A stretch of DNA of 15,342 nt. Source: Willaertia magna. Its lineage: Eukaryota > Heterolobosea > Eutetramitea > Acrasida > Naegleriidae. The position numbers were made by a program, and so were the translations under genes. The notes under the pieces are model-generated. The model was not told where the DNA came from and searched no databases. It saw only the letters and a list, made by a program, of their open reading frames with translations. Positions 1 through 7,668 of the stretch are shown here, piece by piece (position 1 is the stretch's first letter; each line of letters starts with the position of its first letter). The DNA lies in assembly GCA_902984215.1 (NCBI GenBank), contig CADWAF010004513.1, forward strand, positions 1-15,342, in the 5' to 3' direction.

Positions 1-1312
1 GGAAGATAAAAAGTAAATGATTTTAAATTATTTAAATATTGTAAACTTGTACCAGTAAATTCTTTACAACTAATAACAGATAATACTTTTAAATTTTGTA
101 ATTCCTGTAAATAATCATCATTAAAATTTTTACATTCAAAAGCAATAAATGTTTTTAAATTTTTTAATTTTAAAAAAATACTATTTGACATATATTTAGA
201 ACATCTAATTTCTAAATATTTTAAATTAATTAAATTATTAAAATGTTCATCATGAACATTATTTACTTTTAAATGACATAAATTTTCTAAATTTAATAAA
301 GCTGGTCCTTTTATAAAAGTACAAGATAAAATATCTAAATATTGTAATTTTTTACAAAAACTTAAATTTTCATCATTTATATAAGTTCCTTTTGCAATTA
401 AACGTTCTAAATTTTTTAAATTTTTTAAAAAATCTCCTTTTAAATATATACAATAACTAATATCTAAATATTGTAAATTTTCTAAATTTTGTAATTGTTG
501 ATCTATAATTGTTAAATAAGATACACTTAAATATTTTAAATTTTTTGGTAATTTTAATTTTGTAATGTCATCAAAAGAAGTATCATTTAAATTTAATTCA
601 TTTAAATTAATTAATTTTTCAAAATATTGTCCATTACTAATTTTAGTATTTTTTAATTTTAAAATTTTTAAATTTTCTAAATTTATTAAATGTTCATTAA
701 ATGATAAGTCTTGAGTTGAAATTACGTGAGATAAATTTAAATATTCTAAATTTGTTAAAGTATTTAAAAATAATTCTGTAATATTTATATTTTTAGCTTT
801 TAATATTTTTAATTTTGTAAAATATTTAAAACAATCACCAAAAATATTTTCACAATCACTAACATTTATACTTGTTAAATTTTGTAAACATTTTATTTCT
901 TCATCTTTAATCATTGTAAAAAGAATATTTAATTCTTCTAAATTTTCTTTTAATAAATTAAAATTTATATTTTCCATTTTTGAACAACTAATATCTAATT
1001 TCTTTAAATTTTTTAAATCTAAATTATTTATATTAATGTTACAATCTATTGGTAAAGTTAAATATTCAAGTTTTGTAAATAATTTTAATTGTTCTATTGT
1101 TATAAAATCATTAACAGAAATTATTCCAAATTATTTTTGAATATTAAATTTAAAATAATTTCATTATTTAATAAATAATTATAAATACTTTTACAAGTTT
1201 CAGCTAAATGAAAAAAGTCTTCTATAAATTTAATAAAACCAACAATTTCATATAAAATATCTTCATTCCACAAAGTAGAATGTAGTTCTATCTTTCTCTT
1301 TTTATTATTCAT
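1..1312 (-). pseudogene. F-box/leucine-rich-repeat protein, frame-interrupted and cut by the left window edge
   Basis: The ATG at 1312 opens a 63-residue frame with an F-box-like segment (LWNEDILYEIVGFI, then HLAETCKSIYNYL). It ends at a TAA at 1121-1123. The remaining 1130 bases are open in another frame of the same strand, from just after a TAA at 1131-1133 to the window edge: about 376 codons with no stop. That frame is a leucine-rich-repeat domain with repeats of roughly 24 residues (NLENLQYLDIS, NLKNLERLIA, NLINLKYLEI). One missing base near 1121-1135, for example one T in the TTT of the minus strand, would join both parts. All but three Leu codons in the LRR part are TTA. Intact F-box/LRR proteins are usually substrate adaptors of SCF ubiquitin ligases. 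No GT-AG intron explains the break: the best pair gives a stop at the junction. It may be a pseudogene or an assembly indel. Confidence 0.75.
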
Positions 1313-2087
1313 AGCAAATAAAAACGTTTTGATTTTAACATTTCGCTTTCACACCAACTTAAAATATTTAAATCTTTTTTTAAAAATCGTAAAGCCAACT
1401 TTACATTTTTAATTTTAAAAGACAAACCTAAATCATAACATTTTGAAATCTTAAATAAATAATAATAATACCATTCACCAAAATCCATCATAAATTTCAC
1501 TAAATCGTCAATAACTTCCTTTTCTACAACGTCTTTACAAAACTCTTCTTCCAGAAAACTTTCAATCTTTCTTTCATTTTCTTCACAATAACTATAATTG
1601 TAATAATCATCTTTTCTCATTAACCACTTTATTGCATTTAATTTCATCTCATTAGTAACTGTTTTCCCAAACTCTTTGCTTAATAAATAAACCAATAAGG
1701 AGAGTACCATTGTAGTTGAGATAATGAAATTTCAATAATTTCAGGACGTTTTAAACTATATTTCTTCATAAAAGGTAAACAATAAATATAATTTGAGTAA
1801 ATGTTAATTTCCTGGAAGTCAACGTCAATGTCAATTAAATATTCAATACAGTTTTTATGATTTTTATTAATTGCAATATATAATATTGATGATTTAGTGA
1901 AGGGTGTTAAAATATTTTTATTGACACCAATTTCTAAAAAGAATTTTACAATTTCAAGTTGACCATTACTTGCAGCGCAATGTATTGGAAGAAAATGTTC
2001 TGAGAAATTAGTTTCATCGTATAAATTATAATCTGCTTTGTAAGTAAAGATTAATTCTTTTAAAATTTCTAAACAAAAAAGTGATGG
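1309..2087 (-). pseudogene. ankyrin-repeat protein remnant with a frame change and no usable start
   Basis: The minus strand is open from 2087 to a TAA at 1680-1682 (135 residues). It contains two recognisable ankyrin units: FLPIHCAASNGQLEIVKFFL and the weaker SSILYIAINKNHKNCIEYLI. Its only Met is late, so there is no plausible initiator. An overlapping frame starting at 1710 gives 133 further residues, charged and Trp/Tyr-rich, ending at a TGA at 1309-1311. That TGA overlaps the ATG of the F-box gene by four bases. Upstream, an ATG at 2162 is in the ankyrin frame but is followed by TAA codons at 2133-2135 and 2088-2090. A GTAAGC...TTTAG intron-like stretch (2120 down to 2069) does not rescue it, because the join creates TAA. 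Ankyrin repeats mediate protein binding; no specific partner can be inferred. A decayed gene is the simplest reading, and clustered assembly errors are the alternative. Confidence 0.65.
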
Positions 2088-2250
2088 TTAAACTATCTTT
2101 AAAAATTTAATGGTGCTTACAGGGATTTCCTTTTAGAGATATCTAAATATGGATTGGGACATTGTATAAAAATTTAAAATAAATTATACTGTTTTTTTAT
2201 ATTGTTTTTTTAATAATTTTTATAATTTATTTAGTTTATTAAATTAAAAT

Positions 2251-2309
2251 TGCTACACTATTATTGACACAATTACCTTTCAATTAATATTGCCAATAAT
2301 AGTGTAGCA
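2251..2309. repeat. perfect 16-bp inverted repeat with 27-base spacer
   Basis: The left arm TGCTACACTATTATTG (2251-2266) and the right arm CAATAATAGTGTAGCA (2294-2309) are exact reverse complements. Past one mismatch, two further bases also pair (2268-2269 with 2291-2292). The flanks carry AAAAT at 2246-2250 and at 2311-2315, one base beyond the right arm. In such AT-rich DNA this is only a weak hint of a target-site duplication. It could be a hairpin, a two-site protein-binding element, or the remains of a very small terminal-inverted-repeat element. Confidence 0.7.
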
Positions 2310-2733
2310 GAAAATTTATTTCACAACCACCATTAGGCAATCACAAGCCATATGCTAAATAGTATTAGCAATTAGACTTTCCTTATTTGTTATTTAGAAC
2401 TTTGTATTTAAAAATTTGTATTTGTATTTGTATTATTTTTATTAATAAATTTATATTTTATATATTGTTACTGTTGTTGAATTATTTATTAAATTTTTAT
2501 TTTTTTTACTGCAGCAGCATGGAAGGATTATTTTTTTTAGAAAAATATTTCTGCATAGTGGGTATTAAAATGTTATTTTTGTCAAAATGATTTACTTTCA
2601 TAAACAAATGAATTCTATAAAAAGAAAGGATGTTTTTACTGTCTTTTTCTCCTCTCTCCATAACACGTATTATTACTTATTCCTTCTGGGATAATTAAGC
2701 TAATGATGCGTACTAGTTGCCAGTGAACGAAAG

Positions 2734-2741
2734 TATAAATA
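2734..2741 (+). promoter_or_regulatory. TATA-like box upstream of the first G-alpha-like gene
   Basis: TATAAATA lies 133 bases before the ATG at 2874, in the less AT-rich part of the intergenic region. Transcription would start about 25-35 bases downstream, leaving a 5' leader of roughly 100 bases. The assignment rests on motif and position only. Confidence 0.35.
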
Positions 2742-2873
2742 GTCGAATTTGTGGCTTGGCAGCTGACATTTTCGAAAAAAATAGGATCCATAACAACGAC
2801 AACTAATTAATAGCGTAATCATTTCTTACACTAAATCAAAAACATTAAATTGTACATAATATAACATTCAATA

Positions 2874-4202
2874 ATGAGAAGACTATCACTTTTTAAAAGT
2901 CCTTCTAGCAAAGAAGATGAAAGTTTAGTTTCAGAAGAATATAATCAAATTGTTAGAAGAAGTCCGCGAAATAACACTTCACCTAGAGGAACTGAAACAA
3001 ATAATAATACTATTTTACATAACACTACCACTTTATTCGTTCTTTTTGGTTGTTCAGATAGTGGGAAAAGTAAGTACTATTTCAATAACTCTTTACAATA
3101 TTTATTTTTTAAACAATTTTAACATTATTGATAACAACATTCATTAACAAATAAATAAATACAAAAAGGTACGGTCAGAAAGAATATTTACAACTCTTTT
3201 GTAAAGGAATTATCAGTAGCAGATAGAATTAACTCACAATCATTAATCTTTTCAAATATCATTTTAGGAGTAAAATTAATTGTTGAAGGAATACATAAAT
3301 ATCATTTACAATATAATAATTTAGAAAATGAAAGGATAGGGAATGAAGTTTTAAATCAATGGAATAATGGAATGGTTTTAAATCCATTAAGGGTTTGGAA
3401 TGTTGAGTTTGTTGATAAAATTATTAAATTGTCAAGTGATTCTTCATTTAAATTAACTTTACAAAAAAAGAATGAATTACAAGTATTTGAGAATTTAGAT
3501 TATTTTATACAAAATTTAGATCGTATGAAAAATATAGAACGTTATATACCAAGTGAGAAAGATATTTTATATGCAATGTCTAGAACTGTTGGTTATTTAG
3601 AGTTTGAATTTGACTTTTTTGGAAGAAAGAAAAGAATGATTGATTTGGGTGGAACAAGAATGGAAAGGAAGAAATTAGGGAAAACAAATATTTATCAATT
3701 AGAAGAGAATATGGCAATGATATTTTTTATTAATTTAAGTGAATTTGATAAAAATTTATGGGAAGATGGTACAACAAATAGGTTGAGTGAAAGTTTACAA
3801 TTATTTACAAAATTATCACTTCAATTTAAAGATAAAAGACAAATTATTTTATTTACAAAAGTAGATGAATTAAAAACTAAAATAGAAAATGGTTGTAAAT
3901 TTAGTGATTATATCCCAGAATTTAAAGGTGACAACACGAATATTAAAGAAATTTTTTATTTTATTTTAAATTTATTCTCAGAAAAATATAAAGGAAAAGA
4001 TAGACTAGAATATCATGCAATTAATGCTTTAAATAGAGCTGAAGTTAAACAATTTATTACTAATGTTATTGAAAGGAAAGGTAATTTAATAAGTAATTTA
4101 ATTGAAACGAAATTGGAATGGACAAAATTTAAGTTGAACGAAAGTTTCCATCTTGGTCAATTGTGTGATATTGATTTTACTATGGATAATAATACTCTGT
4201 AA
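2874..4202 (+). CDS. divergent heterotrimeric G-protein alpha-like GTPase, two exons
   Basis: Exon 1 is 2874-3069, the intron is 3070-3168 (GTAAGT...AAAAAG, 99 nt, phase 1), and exon 2 is 3169-4202, giving 409 residues. The intron splits the P-loop Ser codon, and splicing restores GCSDSGKST (59-67). Other motifs in order: switch I around 197-207 (DILYAMSRTVG) with Thr205 at the Mg-binding position; switch II DLGGTRMERKK (from 224); TKVD at 295-298 in place of NKxD; and a weak G5 with Ala349. The helical domain and the G4-G5 spacing have normal G-alpha length. Aligned to classical G-alpha, the catalytic Arg of switch I is Met202 and the catalytic Gln of switch II is Thr228. There is no Gly2 for myristoylation, and a tail of about 45 residues follows the region of helix alpha5. 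I infer a membrane-signalling GTPase with altered or absent hydrolysis; its partners are unknown. Confidence 0.88.
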
Positions 4203-4276
4203 ATATATAATGTATAAAAAAAATTATAAGCCTAGTGAAAATACAAAATTTTAATAAACTCAAATTATTTACAATT

Positions 4277-6608
4277 TTAGTCATCGAAGTCACTAGATTT
4301 TACTAATTTATCTTTTTTAGATTTAATCAATTTGTGTGATTCATCATCGTCATCCCAATCACTGTCACTATCACTTTCTTCATCGTCACTTTCATCTCCA
4401 GCAATACCCATTCTCTTTGCACCTAAAGCTTTCTTCAATAATCCTGAAATACCTTCTGCCTGAGGTGTTGCCTTATTCTTATTTATCTCTTCCTCTTTCA
4501 CCTTAGCTAATTTAGTTCCTTGTCTAATCTGTGAAAGTAAATCTTGTCTAGAAGATAAATCAGGTATCTCTACAGTGATATTAGTAGCGACTGGAATTAC
4601 ACTTGGAGGAGGAACAGGGACTGTCACAGGAGGAGGTGTTGGTACCGAAGAAACAGATGGTGGTGGGGTTGGAACGAGAGTAGTAGGTTTTACTTCTACA
4701 GTTTGTTGTTTCTTTTGTTCTTCTAATAATTTCTTCTTGTAGCTTTCAGCTTCTTTTTCTGCCTCTTTCTGTAATTTTTCTTGTAATTTCTTCTTTTCTT
4801 CTTCTAATTGTTGTAAAATTAATTGACGTTGTTCTTCTTCTAATTTCTTTAATTCTAACTTTAATTTTTGTTTTCTTTCATGTTCTTCATTCTTAATCTT
4901 CTTTTCTAATTCTTCAACGCGTTTTAATTCTTCTTGTTTAATTTGTTTTGTCATTTGTTTTAATTTCTCTTCTTCTTCATTAGCTAACTTTACAGCAACA
5001 GACTTTCTCTTTAGTTGTGAAGCTTCTTTATACACAACAGATTGTCTCTTAGCTTGTTCCATTTCTTGTAATCTTTTCTTAATTTCTTCTGAGCGTTGAC
5101 GTTCTTCTTCTTGAAGTTTTTTATTTAATTCTTGTAATTTCTTATTTTCTTCTTCTTTTACTTTCTTTTGAATTCTTTCTAACATTGCCTTTTCTTCTTG
5201 TTCTATCATTTGTTGTAATTGTTGCCTCTTCTTTAATTCTTCCTCCTTAAAACGTTTTTCAATATCTTTTCTTACAGTTTCTTCTTCTTTCTTTAATTGT
5301 TCATCTAATTGTTTAAGCCTTTCTTCCTTTTCTCTTCTAATTTCATCATCTAAATCTTTTAACTTTCTTTTAGAATCTTTATCTAAATTCTTTAACATTT
5401 CTTCTCTACGTTTCTCTTCTTCCTTACGCAAAGCATTTAACTGTTCATTCTTCTTTTGTTCTGAAATATTAGCTAATTCCCGCTCTAATTTCTGTAATTT
5501 TTTCTGTTCTTCATCTTTTAAACTAATTTCCAAAGCCTTACGTTTTTGTTCTTGTTCCGATAGAAATTGTTGTTTCATTTGTAAGAGTTTTTGTTTTTCT
5601 TGAGAAACGATATCATCAAACATGACAGTACGTCTCTTTTCAATTTCTGAACGTTTCTTTTCTAATTCTTTATCATCTTCATTAGCTGATTCATCTGGAG
5701 TAACAATACTTATAAGAGGAGTAGTTGCAATACGTACTACCTTAGGTTTTGGTGGTAATGCCTTAGTTGTTGATTTAGAATTATTTAAGGTTGAAGGCTT
5801 AACTGTTGTTGTTTGTTTTGGTTCAACAAAGCTTACATTAGACTTAACTGTTGTAGTAGTTGACTTGATAGCACCTTTAAATGGTGGAGGGGTAGAAGAT
5901 GTTGTTGTTTTGCTTGATAAATTAGAAGTAGAAGGTAATGGTTTAGAATTTGTTGTTGTTGTACTTGGTTTAACATTATTAGAAGTTGTTGCATTAACTG
6001 TTGTTGTTTTAGGTATTGTTGGCATTGGTTTTGTAGTATTATTAGTTCTCTTCACATCAACCATACTTTGACTTTTGCTATGTAATGATTTTGGAGTGGT
6101 ATTTGCTGTTGTTGAAGTAGATGTATTGCCACTAGTATTGTTGGATTCCCATTTGTTAACCATTGAACCAATTTTCTTTCCACCAGATGTATTGTTATTA
6201 TTATTTGTTACACTTGTAGTTGTTTTGTTATTATTAACAGTACCGGTAGATGCATTAGTGAATGGTTTATTATTATTGTTAGTGACTGTTGCTGTAGTAA
6301 TTGTTGCAGAAGGTTTAAAAGGAGGAGGTACTTTAGTAGTTGTTACTGGACTACTTTCTTTCTTCATTATTTGAGAGACATCACTTGCCGAGCGTTGATG
6401 TAGTAATGTTGGGGAACTTGTTTGTTTTTCAAAAGCAGCCAATGGTTTATCTTTTGTGGAATGACCAACATGAGTGAAACTATTATCTTTTGGGGCTGAA
6501 ATCTTTACTTTCTCTTTAGGTGCAGATATTTCAATTGGTGGTTTAGTAGATGAATCACTTGTGGAATCGTTGTTGTTATTTTGTGGAGCCACAAATATTG
6601 ATTTCGCT
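4277..6608 (-). CDS. WASP-like actin nucleation-promoting factor: CRIB, coiled coil, polyproline, WH2-C-acidic; 5' end unresolved
   Basis: About 776 residues are supported here. Reading from the N terminus, there is a CRIB-like motif (ISAPKDNSFTHVGH; family pattern ISxPxxFxHxxHVG), which in WASP and PAK proteins binds Rac/Cdc42. An Asn/Thr/Ser/Pro-rich linker follows, then an uninterrupted Lys/Glu/Gln coiled coil of roughly 330 residues, then polyproline (TPPP, VPVPPP) that would suit profilin or SH3 domains. Next comes a WH2 actin-binding motif (RQDLLSQIRQGTKLAKV), then an amphipathic C segment (GLLKKALGAKR) and an acidic stretch with a Trp (DSDSDWDDDD), the classic Arp2/3-activating order. 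No WH1 or SCAR homology domain is seen. The frame stays open to 6709 without an ATG; the first in-frame ATG is at 6367, which would drop the CRIB. AACAG at 6613-6609 is a possible 3' splice site, but no upstream exon is found, because the DNA beyond encodes an RCC1 fragment on the other strand. Confidence 0.8.
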
Positions 6609-6615
6609 CTGTTAA

Positions 6616-7275
6616 TGTGGATATTATCACACCATTGTATTAGATTACAATGGTAATATTTATGGAAGTGGTGAAAATATGAATGGTCAATTAGGACTTG
6701 GTAAATCAAATGAAGATACAGTGTTATCTACTTTAACACGATTAAATGTTCCATTTAAGGTTAAGAAAATAACAACAACACCAGAAGGAACATTATTATT
6801 GAATTATCATAATGAATTATATGGAAGTGGTGAAAATACTGCAACTCAATTAGGTATTTCTGATACTCTCTATATTTATGAATTTACAAAAATTGTAATT
6901 GATAATATATGTGTTGATAATAATGATTATAATATTTGTGTTGACAATAATAATGGCCCTTTAATAATTAAAAAGTTATTTCAAAGCGCATGGAGTTTAA
7001 CAGTTATTTTAACTGAAAATGATGGTTTTTATTTTACAGGACAAAATACATTTGAAGGTTTTAGAAAATTAAAAGAAATTAAAGATTATAAAAATTGGAA
7101 ATATAATTATGCATTATTAGGTATTAAGGAGTCAAATGATTTTGTTTATTTATTTCAAACAAATTATAAAATTAATGAAAAACAAAAAAGGAAAAACAAG
7201 TTACTATTTAAGAAATTATTAAATCCACAAAATAATAATTTATTACACGATATAATTTTTACTTTTTTAAATTGA
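6616..7275 (+). pseudogene. 5'-truncated RCC1-repeat protein fragment
   Basis: The frame is open from just after a TAA at 6613-6615 to a TGA at 7275, about 219 residues. It begins in the middle of an RCC1 repeat (CGYYHTIVLDYNGNIYGSGE then GQLGLG), followed by a second unit (NELYGSGENTATQLGI) and a degraded third (DGFYFTGQNTFEGF). RCC1 proteins normally carry seven such blades, so most of the propeller is missing. The first in-frame ATG, at 6679, falls inside a blade. No splice acceptor lies between the upstream TAA and the first conserved residues, so an upstream exon is unlikely. The C-terminal part is Lys/Asn-rich with no clear domain. It may still be transcribed from 6679 as a short protein, but a fragment left by duplication or rearrangement is more likely. 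Confidence 0.65.
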
Positions 7276-7390
7276 ATGATAAACTATTTGAAGTTTAATA
7301 AATTGTAACTCTATCTATAAGGATAAACAAGTTCTAAGCAATAAGTTCGAAAATTTATTGCGGGCCACCTTTTTAAACCCTTAAACAAAA

Positions 7391-7660
7391 ATGCCTGAAA
7401 CAACTAACGAGCAGTTCTCGATAATTCTTCAAACCCTTAAAGAGTTGCAACAAGAAACTAGTCTATTAAGACAAGAAGTAAGGGAATTAAAAGAATTACA
7501 AGAAAAGAAAGAAAACAAAAAGAAAAATCAACTTGCCTTACATAATGATATTTCTGAACTTTTAAATCAATTAAACAACCCAACTAACAACGCTACTACT
7601 ACAAATAAGACCACAACAACAACAAACATAATAGATCTACTGCCATTTGAAGATTTATAA
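7391..7660 (+). CDS. small coiled-coil protein of unknown function, 89 residues
   Basis: An ATG at 7391 opens an 89-residue frame ending in TAA. Residues from about 9 to 60 form a charged heptad helix (ILQTLKELQQETSLLRQEVR). Next comes an Asn/Thr linker, and the protein closes with a hydrophobic-acidic tail, IIDLLPFEDL. That layout suggests a small subunit that oligomerises by its helix and docks by its tail, but I do not recognise a family. A TATAAGG-like sequence at 7316-7322 lies about 70 bases upstream, and the leader around 7360-7390 is pyrimidine-rich. The stop is only eight bases from the end of the convergent membrane-protein gene, so the two transcripts should overlap at their 3' ends. 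The base composition is less extreme than its surroundings, which favours a real gene. Confidence 0.65.
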   Translation: MPETTNEQFSIILQTLKELQQETSLLRQEVRELKELQEKKENKKKNQLALHNDISELLNQLNNPTNNATTTNKTTTTTNIIDLLPFEDL

Positions 7661-7668
7661 AAAATTTA

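Larger units (their letters stand above)
2163..2873. other. intergenic region upstream of the first G-alpha-like gene
   Basis: This stretch of about 710 bases separates the ankyrin remnant (minus) from the G-alpha-like gene (plus). It holds a 16-bp perfect inverted repeat (2251-2309), a very AT-rich stretch around 2385-2590, and a TATA-like box at 2734-2741. From about 2640 to 2800 the composition is more balanced, as expected of a promoter. I see no convincing coding region: the open frame at 2387-2590 starts at TTG and is an Ile/Phe/Leu string from AT-rich DNA. Confidence 0.6.

Noticed and set aside
1098..1194. GTAAAAG...AATAG intron joining the F-box and LRR frames
   Set aside because: It would cut into the F-box and creates a TAA at the junction.
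2069..2120. GTAAGC...TTTAG intron linking an upstream exon to the ankyrin frame
   Set aside because: The splice signals look good, but the join produces a TAA in the ankyrin frame, and the upstream exon already has a stop.
2387..2590. 67-codon plus-strand open frame
   Set aside because: It starts at TTG and is an Ile/Phe/Leu/Cys string typical of AT-rich spacer; no domain and no ATG context.
5622..6374. Two plus-strand open frames opposite the Asn/Thr/Pro-rich part of the actin-regulator gene
   Set aside because: Their Val/Leu runs are the antisense of Asn/Thr/Lys codons; they are shadows of the minus-strand gene.
6609..6634. A 24-nt GTGTG...ACAG intron that would give the actin-regulator gene an ATG exon
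   Set aside because: Far shorter than the other introns seen here (46-124 nt), and the join does not keep the reading frame.
6610..6709. N-terminal extension of the actin-regulator frame up to a TTG at 6709
   Set aside because: It has no ATG, and the residues are the antisense of RCC1 repeats, so it is not credible protein.
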